From Salminus brasiliensis (Eukaryota > Chordata > Actinopteri > Characiformes > Bryconidae), in NCBI RefSeq assembly GCF_030463535.1, contig NC_132893.1, positions 36,015,837-36,079,836 of the forward strand: DNA of 64,000 bases, written 5' to 3'. The notes under the pieces were generated by a model that was given only the letters and a program-made list of their open reading frames with translations, searched no databases and was not told where the DNA came from. Positions 44,990 through 57,764 of this stretch are shown one piece after another. The first letter of the stretch is position 1. Each line of letters starts with the position of its first letter. Made by a program: the position numbers and the translations under genes.

Positions 44990-46910
44990 TAGTGCACATG
45001 CTTGTGTAGTTGCAGAACACTAGGATAACATCAGTTTGTGTTCCAGACTGCTAGGATAGCACACACCTGTGTTCTAGATTGCTTGCGTTCTAGACTGCTA
45101 GCATAAGCACACACTTGTGTGCTAGATCAATAGGATAGCACACACATGTTCTAGATTGCTTGCATTCTAGGCTGATAGGATGGCAAACACTTGTGTTCTA
45201 GATCAATAGGATAGCACACACTTATGTTCTAGATTGCTTGCATTCTAGGCTGATAGGATGGCACACACTTGTGTTCTAGATCAATAGGATAAGCACACAC
45301 TTGTGTTCTAGATTGCTTGCGTTCTAGACTGCTAGGATAAGCACACACTTGTGTTCTAGATCAATAGGATAGCACACACATGTTCTAGATTGCTTGCATT
45401 CTAGGCTGATAGGATGGCAAACACTTGTGTTCTAGATCACAAGTGTGTTGTAGAATGCCTGTGTTCTATACCACTAGTATAGAGCACACTTGTGTTCTAG
45501 ATTGCTTGCGTTCTAGGCTGCAAGGTTGGCACACACTAGTGTTCTAGATTGTTTAAATAGTGCACATGCTTGTGGTCTAGGGCACTTGGATAGTGCACAT
45601 GCTTGTGTAGTTGCAGAACACTAGGATAACAGCAGTTTGTGTTCTAGACTGCTAGTATAGCACACACTTGTGTTCTAGATAGCAAGGTGAGCACAAGTGT
45701 GTTGTTGAATACCTGTGTACTAGACCACTAGGATAGAGCACACTTGTGTTCTAGATTGCTTGCATTCTAGGCTGCTAGGATGGCACACATTTGTGTTCAA
45801 GACCAATAGGATAGCACATGCTTGTGTTCTAGATAGCAAGGTGAGCACACATGTTCTAAAATGCTATGATAACACGTGAATGCCTGTGTTCTAGACCAAT
45901 AGGATAGCACACGCTTGTGTTCTAGGCTGCTTGTGATCTAGACTGCTAGGTTGGCACACACCTGTGTTCTAGATTGTTTAAATAGTTCACATGCTTGTGT
46001 AGTTACAGAAAACTAGGATAACATCAGTTTGTGTTCTAGACTGCTAGGATAGCACACACCTGTGTTCTAGACTGCTTGCATTCTAGGTTGATAGGATGGC
46101 ACACACTTGTGTGCTAGATCAATAGGATAGCACATGCTAGTGTTCTAGATAGCAAAGAGAGAACACATGTGTTCTAGAATGCAATAACACGTGTTGTGGA
46201 ATGCCTGTGTTCTAGACCACTAGGAAAGAGCACACTTGTGTTCTAGATAGCTTGTGTTCTAGGCTGCTAGGATGGCACACACCTGTGTTCTAGATTGCTT
46301 GCGTTCTAGACTGCTAGGATAAGCACACACTTGTGTTCTAGATTGCTTGTGTTCTAGACCAATAGGATAGCAAATGTGTGAGCACCCACACGTGTTCTAA
46401 AATGCCTGTGTTCTAGACCAGTAGGACAGAGTAAAGCTGTGTTCTAGGTCGCTACGATAGAACACACGTTCTGGAATGTTTGGATAGTGAACACAGGCTG
46501 TGCTTGGTTGTTAGGATAACACACACCTGTGTTCTAGATTGCTTGTGTTCTAGGCTGTTAGGATAAACACACACTTATGTTCTAGACTGCTAGGATAGTT
46601 ATCTTTTGTCTGGAAAGCAGGGACAGCACACACACCGAATGCTTGGATAGCGGGCATGGGCCGGAGATAGTGTTCTAGGCTGTTAGGAAAACACACACTC
46701 GGGCTCTAGATTGTTTGTGTTCTAGATTGCTTGTGTTCTAGGCCATTAGGATAGCATATACTTGTGTTCTATACTGCTAGGATAGACACTTGGCTAGAGA
46801 GCAAGGACTGCATACACACACACTTGGGCTCTAGATTGCTTGTGTTCTAGTCTGTTAGGATAGCACACACTTGGGTTCTAGACTGCTTGTGTTCTAAAGG
46901 ATGTGTAATT
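44990..46910. repeat. 1.9-kb degenerate TGTGTTCTAGATTGCTTG array
   Basis: Dozens of diverged units built from TGTGTTCTAGATTGCTTG, CTGCTAGGATAGCACACAC and GATCAATAGGATAGCACACA. Unit size varies between about 40 and 70 bp. Old, irregular minisatellite with no coding potential. Confidence 0.85.
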
Positions 46911-47238
46911 ATACACTCTTATAAATGAGTTAAGATCTCAGCACTGTTTATTAACCACACAGACTTTTCCAGGCTTTTGCTGGTTACCAAGGAAAAACCC
47001 CAGAAACTCTCAGGTGGGTTCTCCGTCGGTTTTTGAGGTTCTGTCCACAGAAGGTGAGGAGAACTGTCTGGTGTAGAAGCTCGCTTTTACTTTCCCTCAC
47101 AGCAGCTCACCTCCAACTGTATCCGGGCCTGGACCTCACATTATTACCCTCCCAGACCCACATTAGTCTGAGCGTCACTACTGAACTGCTCAGAGTCTGA
47201 GAGGAGCTTCAGTCAGAGACTGGGGGGTTCATGTAAAA

Positions 47239-47656
47239 CTACAGTGGAGGTGAATGGAAGCAGGCGTTGGTCGCCATGACTACAACACAGATACAGCCCA
47301 TAACTGATCTCCTATCTAAACCCACCAGTGCAGCTACACGAGTCTTCTGAGTTTTATATGGAATAATGATGATGATGATGATGATGATGAAGTTAAAATA
47401 GTGGAGAATCTGAACTAATGCAGTTCTCTTTAGGGACTACTTTCTGTAGCTGCACTACACCCTGCAGCATGTATCCCTCCACCATTTTAATGATCTGGTT
47501 CTAAAAGCAGGTTCTAGAGCCGAGCTCTTCTCAGAACTCTGGTAGAACCGTGTCTCAGGCATCAGGCAGCGTCTTCATCACCATTAGGTGAAGAACTTTC
47601 TGTGAGGAGCTTTTATTAGAGCTTCAGACGTCTGCTTCCCTTCACCTCCACTGTAG
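47239..47656 (+). mobile_element. 418-bp non-autonomous TIR element, copy 1
   Basis: Left terminus CTACAGTGGAGGTGAATGGA, right terminus is its complement (TTCCCTTCACCTCCACTGTAG). Other copies in inverse orientation at 49492-50144 and 58943-59363. Internal (GAT)n tract at 47368-47390. Class unknown; no transposase frame. Confidence 0.85.
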
Positions 47657-47915
47657 AACCACAGCTCTGACTGGAGGAGCTTATCTAGAACCTCCACTGT
47701 AGAACTCCAGCTCTGACTGGAGGAGCTTATCTAGAACCTCCACTGTAGAACTCCAGCTCTGACTGGAGGAGCTTATCTAGAACCTCCACTGTAGAACTCC
47801 AGCTCTGACTGGGGGAGCTTATCTAGAACCTCCACTGTAGAACTCCAGCTCTGACTGGAGGAGCTTATCTAGAACCTCCACTGTAGAACTCCAGCTCTGA
47901 CTGGGTCTGAGTGAC
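47651..47915. repeat. 46-bp tandem repeat, ~6 copies, at TIR-element end
   Basis: Unit: CTGTAGAACTCCAGCTCTGA, CTGGAGGAGCTTATCTAGAA, CCTCCA. It starts within the right TIR of the element at 47239-47656. The same 46-bp unit occurs once beside the 49.5-kb copy and about twice beside the 58.9-kb copy. Confidence 0.9.
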
Positions 47916-49168
47916 GTAGTTTAGATGTTTTAGGAAGAAGGGGGACGGGGGGTGGTGATGGGGACGATGGGAAAAATGGGAATAATGGAATCGCCCCTCA
48001 GGAAGTGACGAACATCTGCTCTGACCCCACAAACGAGGGGGAGGGGGTTTTGAACATTCAGTACAGTTTTATTGAAGTCAAACCAGGCAAGTCTGAAATT
48101 GAGTAAATCTGTGGAATGTCGCTTAAAATACTCTGAATAAATTATGAATTCTGAAGAAAAACATCTGAAAAGTTAAAGATCAAATAAAAATACAGTGAAA
48201 GAAATGTACAAAAATGTGCCGACGGTCACAAACATTCAGAAGTAGCGTTACAGGCATTCTTCAGAGACACTACAACAGAAAGACAGCCCAGGTGTTTGGC
48301 CTTCTGCTATGTACAGCTGGACGGGCGTCGTCCTCTTACACAGGCAACGCAATCACACGGCTAATTTACACGGCCAGAGGAGCTCTACGTTCTAAAACTC
48401 GGAGAGGACGTCCGCTCTACCCCAGACTTGCATGTGCGAATGCAGGCGGAGTGAGACACTCGGCGTGAGTGCGCAGGGTGAAGACTTTACATTAACACTG
48501 AAGCTGTACACAAAAACAGACCCGGAGGAGTCCGGGGGCAAACTTTTAAAGGAGTGTGGGATTCACACCTCAACACAAATGGGCTGCTGTGTGGCTGGTG
48601 AGGTCGTTTAAAAGAACAGGCACCACCATGCGTGAATAAGCACGAGATGTTTATGACACTTTAAATCACAGGTTCATATAAAAAAAAGGATGAAGTACAG
48701 TACACTAACACTCGGAACAGCTTTAAGGAGGTATACAAAACTTTAAACAGTTGATATGGCAGAAATAAAATAAAATGAAATAAAAAAGGGGCTCCTGAAA
48801 TGCAGGACAGGGTACAAGTCTAATTAAACAATAGGAGAGCCACCGCACGAATCAACGGCATTTCAGAGAGTTTAGGAATACAACGACTATCTGTGGAATA
48901 AACAGAAAAACAGAAACATAAACAAGGCATTTGTGCATCAGTCCGAAACAAAGAGTCCACAGATCAGGGCGGAGCGGCCAGAGGCCGAGAATACTAGAGG
49001 TTGGGGTATTTCATGCTGGGATACCGAAGCAGGACTCTGGGAGGAACCCAGGGTGACCTTCTCCTCGCCTCCACAGGCTGCCTTTAATACAGAGTGCTTT
49101 CAAACACAGCCGCTGCCTAGAGCGTCCTCTCAGACTGCTTCTGCGCCCTCGCCGAGGATGAACCGCTC

Positions 49169-49169
49169 A

Positions 49170-49210
<41 letters not shown>
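49169..49210. repeat. (CA)n microsatellite
   Basis: About 20 CA units, in the presumed nsd3 3' UTR. Confidence 0.95.
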
Positions 49211-49212
<2 letters not shown>

Positions 49213-49491
49213 AAGAACACAGATTGGTCTTTAGAGGAGAAAAGTGCTTAAATGATAATTATAAAAGTAAAAAATCTCGTACATGAGAGTAAAAGCGACG
49301 TTAAGGCCGACAAACATAAACAAACCAAAAGTGCATGAGACTCAAACAGCGCTTCATTTCAAAGAGGAATCCACCGAACCGTCCAGATTCTTACATAATT
49401 AAACAGTTAAGATGTAAACAGACCCAGGTTTGGTATTAAATGCTCGGTTCTAGATAAGCTCCCCCAGTCAGAGCTGTGGTTCTACAGTGGA

Positions 49492-50144
49492 GGTGAAGGG
49501 AAGCAGACATCTGAAGCTCTAATAAAAGCTCCTCACAGAAAGTTCTTCACCTAATGGTGATGAAGACGCTGCCTGATGCCTGAGACACGGTTCTACCAGA
49601 GTTCTGAGAAGAGCTCGGCTCTAGAACCTGCTTTTAGAACCAGATCATTAAAATGGTGGAGGGATACATGCTGCAGGGTGTAGTGCGGCTATAGAAAGTA
49701 GTCCCTAAAGAGAACTGCATTAGTTCAGATTCTCTATTCACTATTTTACCTTCATCATCATCAACATCATCATCATCATCATCATCATCATCATTCCATA
49801 TAAAACTTGTGATATAACTCATATGTAAGAAGACTTGTGTAGCTGCACTGGTAGGTTTGGATAGGAGATAAATTATGAGCTATATCTGTGCTGTAGTCAT
49901 AACATTTACGGCATTTAGCTGACGCTCTTATCCAGAGCGACTTACAAGGTTAATGGTATTACAGAGGTGGGCCAGTGTAGTGTTAGGAGTCTGGCCCAAG
50001 GACTCATATTGGTGTAGCGCAGCATAGTCACCCAGACCGGGAATCGAACCCCAGTCTCCCACATGGTGTGGTAGCGGTAGGTAGTGGTGTTATCTGTTGC
50101 GCCACACCAACCACCATAACGATTCCTGCCATTCACCTCCACTG
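49492..50144 (-). mobile_element. TIR element copy 2, split by a SINE
   Basis: Reverse-orientation copy of 47239-47656, from CTACAGTGGAGGTGAAGGGA to CCATTCACCTCCACTGG. It is interrupted at 49904-50114 by a SINE. The ATC microsatellite (49742-49795) corresponds to the GAT tract of copy 1. Confidence 0.85.
49904..50114 (-). mobile_element. tRNA-derived SINE nested in TIR element
   Basis: Starts ATTTACGGCATTTAGCTGAC and ends GCGCCACACCAACCAC, same family as 35131-35377. Flanked by CATAAC at 49898-49903 and 50115-50120, a 6-bp target duplication; removing it restores the element sequence. Confidence 0.85.
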
Positions 50145-51885
50145 GTATCAGATTCTCTGAATGAGCTCAGCTCACAATGAATTATGCAGGAATGTTATTT
50201 TGGTGGATTTCGCCTTTAAAGCAGAACACAGTGCAGATGGGGATGCAGAAACCGTGCACACTGTAGAACGTAACACATGGAGAAAGCTTCGATTTGGCAG
50301 TGAAATACCGTCAGATGGACGCACACTTCACAGCTGTGAAATAAAACAAACGGCAAAGAAAAAAAAGAAACCAGGAGGAATCGGAATGAAACTGGCAACA
50401 CCTGAGTGCTTAACACTGGTGCTGCGTCCATCTGCACTCTTAATAAAAACAGCAGGTTAACGGGTTCTAGGCCTGCTCTACAGTTCCAGTGAAGGCCTTA
50501 CAGATAGGGAACCTTTAAATGGTTCCTCACTCATTAATCTCATTTACCGTGCTGATGTAAACATATAAAGCTGGGAGTACTTATCAATTTACTGCAAATT
50601 ATTGATAATGTTGGGAGATATTTTTATATGCATATCTCTTAATTAAAGAGGAATGGTGGTTTTGTCGCCCCCTTTTGGTGAACATTAAAACTGCTCCAGA
50701 TACACAGAGCAGAAATTCACAGGGCTGATTCTTAAATGGTTGAGCAAGCATGACACTGAACACTCTCTCTCTACCAGTCAAGACAATCCCTAATACTAAG
50801 ACGCTTTGGGGAGACTAAAAAACGGCACTTTAAAAAAAATGTTTGCAAATTTTGCCATTTTTAAAGAAATAAAATTAGTTTTATTCTTTAGGGAATGAAA
50901 AAGTGTGTCCCTTTTATTGTCAAGAGTGTTTTACAGTGGAGTACTGAGTGATAAAAATAACCAAAAAAAGGTCATGATGAGGCTCGGGCCGCGAGAGCAT
51001 CAATACAGCGCACACACACTACTGCACACAATCCTGCGGGGAAAGAGACGAGGGTCAAACAGGTCAGAAGGTTAGCGAGCGCATCTACTGCCGTTTAGGT
51101 AAACGCGGCCTAAAGAGAGATGAACGAGTTCTCAAGCACAGAACTTCACATCACATCAGGAGCTACTGAGCGAGGAGTTAGTCACGATACCGTTACACTG
51201 AGCCGGGGAGGAGGTCTGCCATGATGAAGCGCTATGGAGGCGTTCACTCAGATTTACATTGAGAAGTAGAAATCATGTCAATCGGGTCTGTGCTACACCC
51301 CGCCGCAGACCGCGCAGCCCCGAAATCCGGGTTACAGCCGAACATCCCCCTCTTCCACAGCAAGCGTCTTCCGCGTTACGTCATTAAGACAAAATGTGGT
51401 ACAAAAACACCGACTGGTTTAGGACTAAAAAATGAGCTCTGGGAAATTATGGCACGCCCCCGGACATGATAGCTTCAAAATGTCATCACTATTGTACAAT
51501 ATGCATGATACACGAGATGATTACAACGCCACTGAAAAGAAAACAGAGACCGTATTTACATACACCCTCGTGAGAAACACAACGCAATGCCAAGTACATC
51601 GGTTCTAGAGCAGCGCTCAAATAAAACAAACCATTTCCTACTGGATACTCATATTGGCACAATACTAGCGACGGCGAAATTTGGCAAGATGGCAGTGTTA
51701 GGATTATCTGCGACGGCCAGATCAAGGTTTCGAGGTACTGAGTACCCAAAGCTGGTAATAACACTGAGGAAACCTCGCGTCTCAGGCAAGAAGGTGAAAG
51801 TGTGAAGTGCTATCTGTGTTGGAACGTCACTGTAGATCATGTTTTCTCAAATCCGGTGTGAATCGCTATCGTACGAAAAAAGAAA

Positions 51886-51907
51886 GAGAGAGAGAGAGAG
51901 AGAGAGA
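51886..51907. repeat. (GA)n microsatellite
   Basis: Short GA run in the presumed nsd3 3' UTR. Confidence 0.85.
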
Positions 51908-52654
51908 GGCTAAAACAACAGAAAAGGCCAAGCGATGAAGAAGGCTAATCATTTGCTGACAAAAAGGGCACATTTACAACATTAAGAATAGTGATATCAA
52001 ACTCACTAATACCAATGAACAATACTGTACACTTGTGAGTGGATGTAAACGTAGTCATAAATATATTAATAATGATATATATCTTACAAATCACCAACAC
52101 ACGGGTATGAAGTGGCAGCACGTAACCAAACCTTAGCCACGGTCGGTCCGGTGACCGTTCTCATTTTCCTGTTTTTCCCCAAACAGCACCGCAGCCGACC
52201 GACTTCGGAACACGCGGCAAATCCCTCCGATTTCCCGGGGAACTACACGTCTCATAGGAATCCTTTCTATTTACATGAGGTACATAAAATCGAGTCTGTT
52301 CTGGAGTGTGTTGCAGGTACCGTGTCGAAAATGAAACCGAGCGGCCGTGGTAGGAAAGCCTCGGGGCTTCCGATACGGCCAAAGAACATCAGTAAAGTGA
52401 CGGTTAGTTGACCCCCCACCCCACCCCACCTGCCCGTGTCCATCCACCGCCCCTCAACGTGCTGTTTCTGAAGAAGCGAAGTCGTAAAACGGTGACGTCG
52501 CGGCTCAAAAAACGCGCCAGCTGCCGCACATCTGGAATGAATAACAAATAACACTTGTATCTATTTGATTTCTGAACACCACAGCGCCCCCTGGCTGCTC
52601 TGAGGGTATTGTTTTGCTTCGTCACCGGGTTTGGTTTTTCAGTCTTGTGCACAG

Positions 52655-52971
52655 TCACTCGCCCATGTCTTCTCCCTCTTCTCCTCCCTCTGTCTCTCCA
52701 GCTTGTTCTCCGCCTCCCGACGCTCCCTCCTCCTCTTCCTCCTCCTCTCCCTCCTCTTCTCCCGGCTCCGGTTGCTCCTCCTTCACTCTGGCCCGGCCGG
52801 TCTGAGCTGGGTCGTGTTTCGGGCAGCAGGGCCGGCTGTCCTGGGCTGAGAGCGTCAGCTGACCGGCCTCGTGCTCGCGGCAGAAAGAGGCGGGGCAAAA
52901 CTGGCAGAAGGCTGAGGCGGGGCGCTGGCACATGCTGCACTGGTGCCACGGGCATTCCCAGCGGCCTAAAT

Positions 52972-53014
<43 letters not shown>

Positions 53015-54225
53015 TAAAATAGGTTTATTTAGCTGCTTCATTTATGATTTATTTTACATTACATTTATGAATAAATATTCAGACTGTAATACACTACAGG
53101 AAGCGTAGGGGGTGCTCTATAATGCTCTATAATGTTCATATGATCCACACGCTCATTCTGACAGACTGTAATACACTACAGGAAGCATAGGGGGCACTCT
53201 ATAATGCTCTATAATGTTCATATGATCCACACGCTCATTCTGACAGACTGTAATACACTACAGGAAGCGTAGGGGGCGCTCTATAATACTCTATAATGTT
53301 CATATTATCCACACGCTCATTCTGACAGACTGTAATACGCTACAGGAAGAGTAGGGGGCGCTCTATAATGCTCTATAATGATCATATGATCCACACGCTC
53401 ATTCTGACAGACTGTAATACACTACAGGAAGCATAGGGGGCGCTCTATAATACTCTATAATGTTCATATTATCCACACGCTCATTCTGACAGACTGTAAT
53501 ACACTACAGGAAGCGTAGGGGGCGCTCTATAATGCTCTATAATGTTCATATGATCCACACGCTCATTCTGACAGACTGTAATACACTACAGGAAGCGTAG
53601 GGGGCGCTCTATAATGCTCTATAATGTTCATATGATCCACACGCTCATTCTGACAGACTGTAATACACTACAGGAAGCGTAGGGGGCGCTCTATAATGCT
53701 CATATAATCCACACGCTCATTCTGACAGACTGTAATACACTACAGGAAGCGTAGGGGGCGCTCTATAATGCTCTATAATGCTTATATAATCCACACGCTC
53801 ATTCTGACAGACTGTAATACACTACAAGAAGCGTAGGGGGCGCTCTATAATGCTCTATAATGCTCATATAATCCACACAGTCATTCTGACTGAACTCGTT
53901 TCTGGTGGTATGTTCACAGGGAATCTACTCCAGCTGACAGTGAGCAGCCGAACTAAAGATCATTGCTGAAATGAAAGTCGTGGCAGGACCAGCTTCCCTG
54001 GTCGTGGTGAGGTAGCGTACCGTACGGAGGCTTGGTGAGGTTGAGGCAGAGCAAGTGATAGGCTTTAGGGCAGTCCTTCCTGTCACACATGACCAGCTCT
54101 CCGCCCTCGCCGCAGCAGTAGCAGTAATACTCGTGGGTCTGTCTGCTCTCCAGCTTCAGCTTACGCTTCTTAGCCTTTAGCTTGGAATTCTTCACCTTCT
54201 CCTCCTTCTCCATCACCACTGCACT
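52655..54225 (-). CDS. nsd3: nsd3 C-terminal PHD (C5HCH) exons and acidic tail
   Basis: Exon 54021-54225 encodes a basic linker [13 protein letters not shown] and [16 protein letters not shown]. Exon 52655-52965 encodes [33 protein letters not shown] and then a Glu/Gly-rich tail to TGA at 52655-52657. The C5HCH module is needed for NSD chromatin contacts. The last 40 or so residues do not resemble the mammalian end. Confidence 0.93.
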
Positions 54226-55272
54226 CTGCAGAACAGCCACAGCAGAACATCACCCACCCAGGACCAGGAACAAAGACAGCTTAATTATAAGACCCCAGAA
54301 TATGAAATTGGATGTTTTCACTACACTGTTTAAGCAAGTGGAGAGTGAACAGGATCATCACCTGACAAAGACACATTTTAACTGACTGGCCAATACTATA
54401 GCTGAAGCTGTTCTGTAAATGGCTGTACTGTGACTCACTACATGGCCCAGACACCCATTACATCTTTGTTAAAAATAAACAAACAAGTAAATATATAATT
54501 AAATATATCAAATAAATACATACAATTAGACTGACTAAAACTGCTACAATTACATCTATAAATGTAGAAAACCTTAGTATTATGTATTAATGAATGTCTA
54601 TTCGCATTTCTTAAGAATACTTCTGTGGTTTATAAGCTCGTTATAATTATGATTTCTCTAAAATAAACATGAAACAGGCTTATCAGAAATAAAAGTGGGC
54701 TTACACTGTACTTTTATACCCAGATTTTTAGATTTTGAAGTCAATTTAATTCGTTTTAATAAAATTCTTTGCTAAACTAATAAAAACAGATTATTTATTT
54801 ATTGAAAATATATTTCTAAAAGCTGAAAAATCAGAAAATATCTACCACATAGATTTAGGTAGGTTTATTATCCACCCCTCATTTATTTATTTATGACATG
54901 CTCATCTTCTAGGAATTGTCCAGCCTTCCTGCAGTTGAACTGCTGCCTCCACTCGACCAGGTTTGCCAATCAGACTGGTTCTCACTGAAAGCCCTTCCTG
55001 ATTAATTACCACTAAATACTCTAGGATGGGACTGTGATGATGTGATAATGCAAGCAGGCTTTGATGGCCACTATGATATCTGGGCCATTCTACCTTGGGC
55101 CGAACTCCCAGGAAGCCGCTGCAGTTCTCAGCCCCGCAGTGGCACGACGTCCTCCCATTCCCCAGACAGTCCAGGTTATAGTTAAACGTCAGCTCAGTGT
55201 CTGCAGAAACACACAAACCTGCAGCTGTAAAAGGCTGATATGCTCAGAGTCATATATCAATTATTATTATAA

Positions 55273-55370
<98 letters not shown>

Positions 55371-57709
55371 ATGATCCTCTACTGGTTTTCAGATACATAT
55401 ACGTGACATTTGCACAATTTGGACATGATCCAGTGTGGTTAGGGGTCAGGAGGTGATATGGCAGGATTAGGTACTGACCAGCTGCAATGTCACACAGTGT
55501 GAAGAGGCCGATGCGAATGTCCCCGTTCACCGTCCACTTCTGCGTCTCGCAGTTTGGGCTGCAGCTGTGGTTCATGAAGCGAGAGAGATTTCCTTTTGGT
55601 CCAGCGTCAATCACACGATCCTGAACAAAAAAAAAACAACCAAACAAACAAACAGGTAAATGAATAGTTACAGCAGCACAGACCGATAACACAACTAATG
55701 TGGTTCAGTAAAATCTTAGTCTTGCTTTACTTCATATTTTAATACTAAAGTGACAACAGTGTCAAACTGCAGAATAACACACACCTGCCCACATCTGCCC
55801 AAACACACACTGTTTGTTTATTACATTTATTTTAAAGGAATGAATTAAAGTACCTTGGTTAGGGTCAGCATGTAGAAGTTGGTTATGTGGTTCTTGTTTG
55901 CGTGGCTTATTCGCTGACGACACTCCTCCAAGTCAATCAGCTCTCCGACGTACTCCATCACAAAATCTCCCTTTAAAATACAAACTCTAAAACTTCAGCC
56001 TAAATCCACATTCAGCTCTATAGTGCTCTATAATGATCATATGATCCACACGCTCATTCTGACAGACTGTAATACACTACAGGAAGCGTAGGGGGCGCTC
56101 TATAATGCTCTATAATGTTCATATGATCCACACGCTTATTCTGACAGACTGTAATACACTACAGGAAGCGTAGGGGGCGCTCTATAATGCTCTATAATGT
56201 TCATATGATCCACACGCTTATTCTGACAGACTGTAATACACTACAGGAAGCGTAGGGGGCGCTATGGCTTCTATTATTTTATTTAAAAGCAATTTGTTGG
56301 TTGTTGGCTGACCTTCTTCAGGTCCTGTTTGGTTTTGAGGCCCCATCCTCGGCCGCTGGTTTTGATGACCTCAGTGTCGGGGTACATGCGTTTGGAGAAG
56401 CTCTGGTTGAGGCAGCGGTCCCCGGCTGGACACACCTGCGGGTGGCACTCGTACTGCAGCATGCGGTTCAAACACTGAGAGTCCTGCCCACACGGCCGCT
56501 CGTCTGTCGGGCGGCAGGTACAGCGTGGAATCTCTGAGAGATCGGCCATATGCACCTGCACCTTCCCCACCGGCTTATTGGACTGTAGAGAGAGACCAAG
56601 CGCAGGCTGTAAGAGGAGAGACAGGAGGAGTGTGTGTGTGTCGTATGGGAGGAGAGTGTGTGTGTTGTATGGGAGGAGAGTGTGTGACATATAGGAGGAG
56701 TGTGTGTGTTGTATGGGAGGAGAGTGTGTGACATATAGGAGGAGTGTGTGTGTTGTATGGGAGGAGAGTGTGTGACATAGGAGGAGTGTGTGTGTTGTAT
56801 GGGAGGAGAGTGTGTGACATAGGAGGAGTGTGTGTGTTGTATGGGAGGAGAGTGTGACACATATAGGAGGAGTGTGTGTGTTGTATGGGAGGAGAGTGTG
56901 TGTCGTATGGGATGAGAATGTGTGTCGTATGAGAGGAGTGTGTGTGTGGTATGGGAAGAGTGTGTGTGTGTGTGTGTGTGTCGTATGGGAGCAGAGTGTG
57001 TGACGTATAGGAGGAGTATGTGTGTTGTATGGGAGGAGAGTGTGTGACATATAGGAGGAGTGTGTGTGTTGTATGGGAGGAGAGTGTGTGTCGTATGGGA
57101 GCAGAGTGTGTGACGTATAGGAGGAGTGTGTGTGTCGTGTGGGAGGAGAGTGTGTGTTGTATAGGAGAAGAGTGTGTGGTATGGGAGGAGTGTGTGTGTG
57201 TGTGTGTGTGTGTTGTATGGGAGGAGTGTGTGTGTTGTATAGGAGAAGAGTGTGTGGTATGGGAGGAGTGTGTGTGTGTGTGTGTGTGTGTTGTATGGGA
57301 GGAGTGAGTGTGTTGTATAGGAGAAGAGTGTGTGGTATGGGAGGGAGGAGTGTGTGTGTGTGTGTTATATGGGAGGAGAGTGTGTGTTGTATAGGAGAAG
57401 AGTGTGTGGTATGGGAGGAGTGTGTGTGTGTGTGTATGTGTGTGTTGTATGGGAGGAGTGAGTGTGTTGTATAGGAGGAAAGTGTGTGTCGTATGAGAGG
57501 AGTGTGTGTGTGTGTCGTATAGGAGGAGTGTGTGTTGCATGGGAGGAGAGTGTGTGTTGTATGGGAGGAGTGTGTGAGTGTGTGTGTGTGTTGTACCTTG
57601 ATGAGTTTGTATGGTGGGGGTCTGCGAGAGTTGCGCTCCTGTTCTAAAGCCTCTTTTGTCTCACGCTGAGCCTTCAGCTCCTGGAACCTCCTCGCTGCCT
57701 CCTCAAGAG

Positions 57710-57764
<55 letters not shown>

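Larger units (their letters stand above)
48068..52654 (-). other. probable nsd3 3' UTR with poly(A) signal near 48068
   Basis: About 4.6 kb follows the nsd3 stop with no exon of another gene and few tandem repeats compared with the flanks. AATAAA on the transcript strand occurs at 48068-48073 (TTCAATAAAACTG), and other AATAAA sites occur near 50884 and 50917, so alternative ends are possible. The interval contains a CA tract (49169-49210), an inserted TIR element (49492-50144) with a nested SINE, and a GA tract (51886-51907). Mammalian NSD3 also has a long 3' UTR. The extent is inferred. Confidence 0.45.

Noticed and set aside
52609-53022. 137-codon plus-strand frame with Leu/Pro-rich protein
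   Set aside because: Shadow of the nsd3 last exon on the opposite strand.
56283-57761. 492-codon minus frame through nsd3 exons and intron
   Set aside because: The middle is read-through of a GT/CA-rich intronic minisatellite. True coding parts are only 56313-56582 and 57597-57709 with proper splice sites.
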